DNA of 22,981 bases from JBBAAW01 sp964574405 (GTDB lineage: Bacteria > Patescibacteriota > WWE3 > UBA101185 > UBA10185): assembly GCA_964574405.1 (NCBI GenBank), contig CAZNNN010000008.1:1-22981 (forward strand), read 5' to 3'. Position numbers and translations under genes: made by a program. The notes beneath the pieces are model-generated. The model was not told the DNA's origin, made no database searches, and saw nothing but the letters and a program-made list of their open reading frames with translations. Below are positions 20,575 to 22,981 of the stretch, piece after piece; position 1 is the stretch's first letter, and each line of letters opens with the position of its first letter.

Positions 20575-20592
20575 TCGCCACGCGACAACTAA
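20571..20592 (+). repeat. Hairpin between atpD and atpC
   Basis: GTCGC (20574-20578) pairs with GCGAC (20582-20586) around a CAC loop; a further TTA/TAA pairing outside would engage the atpD stop and the base before or at the atpC start. There is no U-run, so it is not a terminator. It might lower epsilon expression relative to beta or protect the mRNA. Confidence 0.4.
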
Positions 20593-20993
20593 TGCTAAAC
20601 ATCAAAGTAAAAATTGTCTCCCAAACCAAAGAACTATACAATGCAAATTGTACTAGTATTACGCTTCCCACTTCCACAGGTCAAATAACCATTCTTCCAA
20701 ACCATTTTGATTTAATTACCCTTTTGGACATGGGACAGATAATTCTTAAGCAGACGGACAACAGAATCAAAGAGATGCTTATTAATGGTGGTACAGCCAG
20801 CTTTGCCAATAATGAACTAACCATCTTAACAGAGGACGGCGTTGCCTCGGACGAACTTATTAAAGAAGAAATCGACGAGGCCCTAAAAAACGCCAGCGAA
20901 CATAAATCTTCAGATCTAGACCCGACGGAATTAATTCAGCTAGAAAAGCAATTAAGATTTGAGATGTTCAAGAAGAACTTTCTCCAAGGGTAA
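20592..20993 (+). CDS. atpC: F1Fo ATP synthase subunit epsilon
   Basis: 133 aa. The N-terminal beta-sandwich is clear (LNIKVKIVSQTKELYNANCTSITLP ... GQITILPNHFDLITLLDMG ... FANNELTILTEDG), followed by a C-terminal helical hairpin (ELIKEEIDEALKNA ... LIQLEKQLRFEMFKKN) that can act as an inhibitory lever. No Shine-Dalgarno is visible. The last 42 nt overlap the 3' end of truB on the opposite strand. Confidence 0.93.
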   Translation: MLNIKVKIVSQTKELYNANCTSITLPTSTGQITILPNHFDLITLLDMGQIILKQTDNRIKEMLINGGTASFANNELTILTEDGVASDELIKEEIDEALKNASEHKSSDLDPTELIQLEKQLRFEMFKKNFLQG

Positions 20994-21659
20994 ACCGTTC
21001 TCTACGGTATACCCATCCACTTTTGTTCTAATGAGGAACACCGCAACTGCTCCACAACCTAAATCCTTTCCTAAATCTCTTACCAAAGATCTTATATAAG
21101 TTCCTTTGCCACAGCTAACGCGTAATTCTGCCGTTGTACAAATTATTTGTTCATCCTTAATTTCTGGGTAATTTAATTGCTCGTTATTTTTAAATGAACA
21201 AATAGTTATATCGTATATCTCTATTTCTTTATATGGTAGGGGTAAAGTAGTAGATTGGTTTCCCCGCGCGAAATTATATAACCTCTTACCATCAACATGA
21301 ACGGCAGAATAAGCTGGAACTTGCTGGCAAATCTTTCCCATATATTTCCCCAAGGCATTTTGCAAAGCATCACGAGTTAGTTTATTGGCAACTGTTGCAC
21401 CCAAAGGTCGCACAGGTGTCCTCAAGTCGTGCGAATCTGACTCGTAACCAAAGGCAATCTTAACCATATATTCTTTTCTTAAACTCATAAACTCGCTTTG
21501 CCTTTTAGTGTCGGCATCAGTTAAAATCAGCAAAACTCCTTCCGCCAAAGGATCTAGCGTTCCCGCATGTCCCACTTTTTTGAATTTACAGGCGTGCTTG
21601 ATCTTTTGCACCACATCGTTGCTTGTCCACCCGCGAGGTTTGTAAACATTGATAACCAC
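20952..21659 (-). CDS. truB: tRNA pseudouridine(55) synthase
   Basis: Converts U55 in the T-loop of tRNAs to pseudouridine. 235 aa, without a PUA domain. Catalytic Asp in the GHAGTLDPLAEGVL motif; other landmarks are VYKPRGWTSNDVV, PAYSAVHVDGKRLY (usual P-x-x-SA-K-x-G-x-R-x-Y) and GTYIRSLVRDLG. The start is GTG at 21659, which is exactly +1 of the predicted minus-strand extended -10 TGTTAATAT (leaderless). Its 3' end overlaps atpC by 42 nt in antisense. Confidence 0.95.
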   Translation of the reverse strand: MVINVYKPRGWTSNDVVQKIKHACKFKKVGHAGTLDPLAEGVLLILTDADTKRQSEFMSLRKEYMVKIAFGYESDSHDLRTPVRPLGATVANKLTRDALQNALGKYMGKICQQVPAYSAVHVDGKRLYNFARGNQSTTLPLPYKEIEIYDITICSFKNNEQLNYPEIKDEQIICTTAELRVSCGKGTYIRSLVRDLGKDLGCGAVAVFLIRTKVDGYTVENGLPLEKVLLEHLKS

Positions 21660-21660
21660 A

Positions 21661-21674
21661 TGATAATATTAACA
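21661..21674. promoter_or_regulatory. Symmetric bidirectional extended -10 (truB / Nudix)
   Basis: TGATAATATTAACA reads TGA+TAATAT on the plus strand and TGT+TAATAT on the minus strand. Plus: hexamer 21664-21669, +1 about 21676, Nudix ATG 21677. Minus: hexamer 21671-21666, +1 about 21659, truB GTG 21659. One AT-rich core thus serves two divergent leaderless genes only 17 nt apart. Confidence 0.65.
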
Positions 21675-21676
21675 TA

Positions 21677-22159
21677 ATGAAAACGGATCTTACGGTGGTG
21701 GGTTTTGTATTTAAAAACAACAGCGTTCTGCTAACTTATAACGCTAAATACAGTATGTGGTTGGGTTTTGGAGGACACTTAAGAGAGGGGGATGTACCTG
21801 ACGAAAGATTGGTACAGAAATTTAAACAGGAGGCGGGATTGGATATTGAAATATTAAACCCTACAGGTGAAAAAATTCCAGAACTAAATAACACCGTGCG
21901 AAATTGTGGCATACCTTTTCATGCAGATATTCATAATGTAGGCGATCATAACCACTACGGTCAGTACTATGCCTGCATAGTAAAGGATCCTAATCAGGAA
22001 GTATCTATCAGTCCGGATGAAAAGGATCTTCTGAAATATAGGTGGCTCACTAAAGAACAACTTTTGGTTGATAAAGAGGTGTTCGAAAGTACAAAGGAGA
22101 TGATAAAAGTTGGTTTCTCTATTTATAATGAAGCAAGAAGTGGCGCAGATATTAAGTAA
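21677..22159 (+). CDS. Nudix-fold protein with degenerate Nudix box
   Basis: 160 aa. The overall order fits a Nudix hydrolase: initial strand VVGFVFKNNSVLLTYNAK, WLGFGGHLREGD, the Nudix helix, then later KYRWLTKEQL as in MutT-like enzymes. The box G33-x5-D39-x7-Q47-K48-F-K-Q51-E52-A-G54-L keeps the glycines and one Glu, but the REUxEE catalytic set (R-E and first E) is Q, K and Q. Normal Mg-dependent pyrophosphohydrolysis is therefore doubtful; a binding or regulatory role is possible. The start ATG is at +2 of the divergent promoter. The 3' end overlaps the acyltransferase gene. Confidence 0.8.
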   Translation: MKTDLTVVGFVFKNNSVLLTYNAKYSMWLGFGGHLREGDVPDERLVQKFKQEAGLDIEILNPTGEKIPELNNTVRNCGIPFHADIHNVGDHNHYGQYYACIVKDPNQEVSISPDEKDLLKYRWLTKEQLLVDKEVFESTKEMIKVGFSIYNEARSGADIK

Positions 22160-22577
22160 GATCTTTATTGTTTATTACAAAATACGGTACGGCAACCGCG
22201 TGAGTTTTGGCAAAAACATTTTAGTTAATCATAAATTTAAGTTGCAGGGACAGGGCAAACTAATCATAGATAACGGTTGTAATTTGTGGGCACATGAAGA
22301 ACCAAACAAATTCTTTTTTTATTCCCACAATGCAGAAATTACCATAGGGGAGGGAAGTCAGTTAAATGGCGTTACCATTCACTGCCTAGAAAAAGTGAGT
22401 TTAGGAAACAGTTGCCTAGTGGGTAGCGCCGTTTGGCTGTGCGGACAGTGCGTTTTGTTAAAAGGCAGTAGCGTGGGTAACAATTCCGTGGTGGGCTTTA
22501 GGGCGGTGGTAACAAAAAGTTTTCCTACCAATGTTGTTATAGCGGGTAATCCCGCCCGGATTGTAAAGTCAAAATAG
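22128..22577 (+). CDS. Left-handed beta-helix (hexapeptide repeat) acyltransferase
   Basis: 149 aa from ATG 22128, overlapping the Nudix gene by 32 nt. Repeating hexapeptide turns are visible (KLIIDNGCNLW, AEITIGEGSQLNGVTI, KVSLGNSCLVGSAVWL, GQCVLLKGSSVGNNSVVGF), and it ends VVIAGNPARIVKSK, the standard ending of LbH sugar/serine acetyltransferases and maltose O-acetyltransferase relatives. An N-terminal basic, hydrophobic segment (ILSKIFIVYYKIRYGNR) precedes the helix and may sit on the membrane. It probably acetylates a sugar or a surface polymer. A TTG at 22110 in the same frame is an alternative start. Confidence 0.82.
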   Translation: MKQEVAQILSKIFIVYYKIRYGNRVSFGKNILVNHKFKLQGQGKLIIDNGCNLWAHEEPNKFFFYSHNAEITIGEGSQLNGVTIHCLEKVSLGNSCLVGSAVWLCGQCVLLKGSSVGNNSVVGFRAVVTKSFPTNVVIAGNPARIVKSK

Positions 22578-22593
22578 TTGCATCTAGTTACAC

Positions 22594-22606
22594 TTTACTG
22601 TAAACT
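22594..22606 (+). promoter_or_regulatory. Candidate promoter/operator of the 3'-edge HTH gene
   Basis: The palindrome TTTAC-T-GTAAA (22594-22604) overlaps a -10-like TAAACT (22601-22606), about 10 nt before ATG 22617; the heptad CTGTAAA is repeated in tandem (22598-22604 and 22605-22611). Weak but consistent with the leaderless pattern and autoregulation. Confidence 0.35.
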
Positions 22607-22616
22607 GTAAACACTT

Positions 22617-22981
22617 ATGGTTAAAAACGGCTCAAAAGAGCAAATTTACAACTATATAGAAACCCACCAAAAGGCTAGGGTAAGCGATCTGTGGCGGGAT
22701 TTAGGCTTTAGCAGGCAATTAATTCAAAGAAAGCTAAAAGAGCTGGTTACAGATGGCGTGGTTCAAAAATCCGGCAAACCTCCGCTGGTGTTTTATCAAA
22801 CGGTATCTCAAAGTCAAACAGAAACTCAGATTCAAGTTTCCCAAGAATTAGTTGATTTTATTAACAAAGAATACCTTTATGTGTCTCCCTTGGGGGAAAT
22901 TATTTACGGCTTTAGCGGATTTTCCAAGTGGGTTGGCTCCATAAACGAGCAAAAACACCTTGGAGCACTATCGCTTGAATA
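22617..22981 (+). CDS. Winged-helix protein, 3' partial (possible second HTH-Fic protein)
   Basis: 121 complete codons, open to the window end. The N-terminus (about 1-58: KEQIYNYIETHQKARVSDLWRDLGFSRQLIQRKLKELVTDGVVQKSG) is a DeoR/MarR-like winged helix. The following segment (EYLYVSPLGEIIYGFSGFSKWVGS) resembles, from memory, the link that joins HTH domains to Fic domains in CPR proteins. The Fic core itself would lie outside the window, so this is a guess. Confidence 0.6.
   Translation, partial: MVKNGSKEQIYNYIETHQKARVSDLWRDLGFSRQLIQRKLKELVTDGVVQKSGKPPLVFYQTVSQSQTETQIQVSQELVDFINKEYLYVSPLGEIIYGFSGFSKWVGSINEQKHLGALSLE

Noticed and set aside
20571..20592. Intrinsic terminator after atpD
   Set aside because: The stem is short and no U-run follows; atpC belongs to the same operon.
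1..22981. CRISPR array
   Set aside because: No regularly spaced repeats of 20 bp or more are seen; only short repeats near promoters.
1..22981. UGA read as glycine (SR1/Gracilibacteria code)
   Set aside because: UGA ends uppS, clpP, atpF, atpH and the DUF4143 ATPase at the expected protein ends, and readthrough of clpP would run into tRNA-Val.

Overview
The window looks like a chromosome segment of a Candidate Phyla Radiation (Patescibacteria) bacterium; a Katanobacteria/Microgenomates-type lineage is my guess, not demonstrated. Reasons: small densely packed AT-rich genes, families common in such genomes (DUF5666, DUF5674, a trigger factor without its PPIase domain, a shortened ATP synthase delta subunit), and few visible intrinsic terminators. 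UGA acts as a stop (for example at the ends of uppS, clpP, atpF and atpH), so the UGA=Gly code of SR1/Gracilibacteria does not apply.

Layout. 1-2.4 kb: 3' part of an ABC-F ribosomal ATPase and uppS. 2.4-5.4 kb: secreted DUF5666 protein, an unrecognised HTH protein, an HTH-Fic protein whose catalytic His is Gln, and a pseudogene scar joining a response-regulator N-terminus to a MacB/FtsX-type permease C-terminus. 5.4-6.7 kb: lytic-transglycosylase-like envelope protein, tRNA-Leu(UAG), DUF5674 protein and a small partner. 6.8-8.9 kb (minus): membrane protein and a tRNA-guanine transglycosylase with an altered base-binding pocket. 9.0-10.5 kb: ribbon-helix-helix protein, dTMP-kinase-like P-loop protein, and a RelE/YafQ-type toxin-antitoxin pair. 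10.6-12.2 kb: tig-clpP-tRNA-Val(GAC). 12.2-14.6 kb: DUF4143 AAA ATPase and a polytopic membrane protein, translationally coupled. 14.6-21.0 kb: F1Fo ATP synthase operon atpBEFHA-[beta-carbonic-anhydrase-like gene]-GDC. 21.0-22.98 kb: truB (minus), divergent from a degenerate Nudix protein, a hexapeptide acyltransferase, and the start of a winged-helix protein.

Two features stand out. First, a zinc-site protein resembling beta-carbonic anhydrase is translationally embedded between atpA and atpG. Second, nearly every transcription-unit head has a -10 element (often TGnTAAAAT) ending 6-8 nt before the start codon, which predicts leaderless mRNAs, while internal operon genes carry Shine-Dalgarno sequences. 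Related oddities are atpD, which has a strong AGGAGG but only an ATA/ATT start; a symmetric 14-bp element that reads as an extended -10 in both directions for truB and the Nudix gene; and a perfect 10-bp inverted repeat spanning the promoter of the DUF4143 ATPase.

All assignments come from reading the sequence and recalled family motifs; no database search was run.
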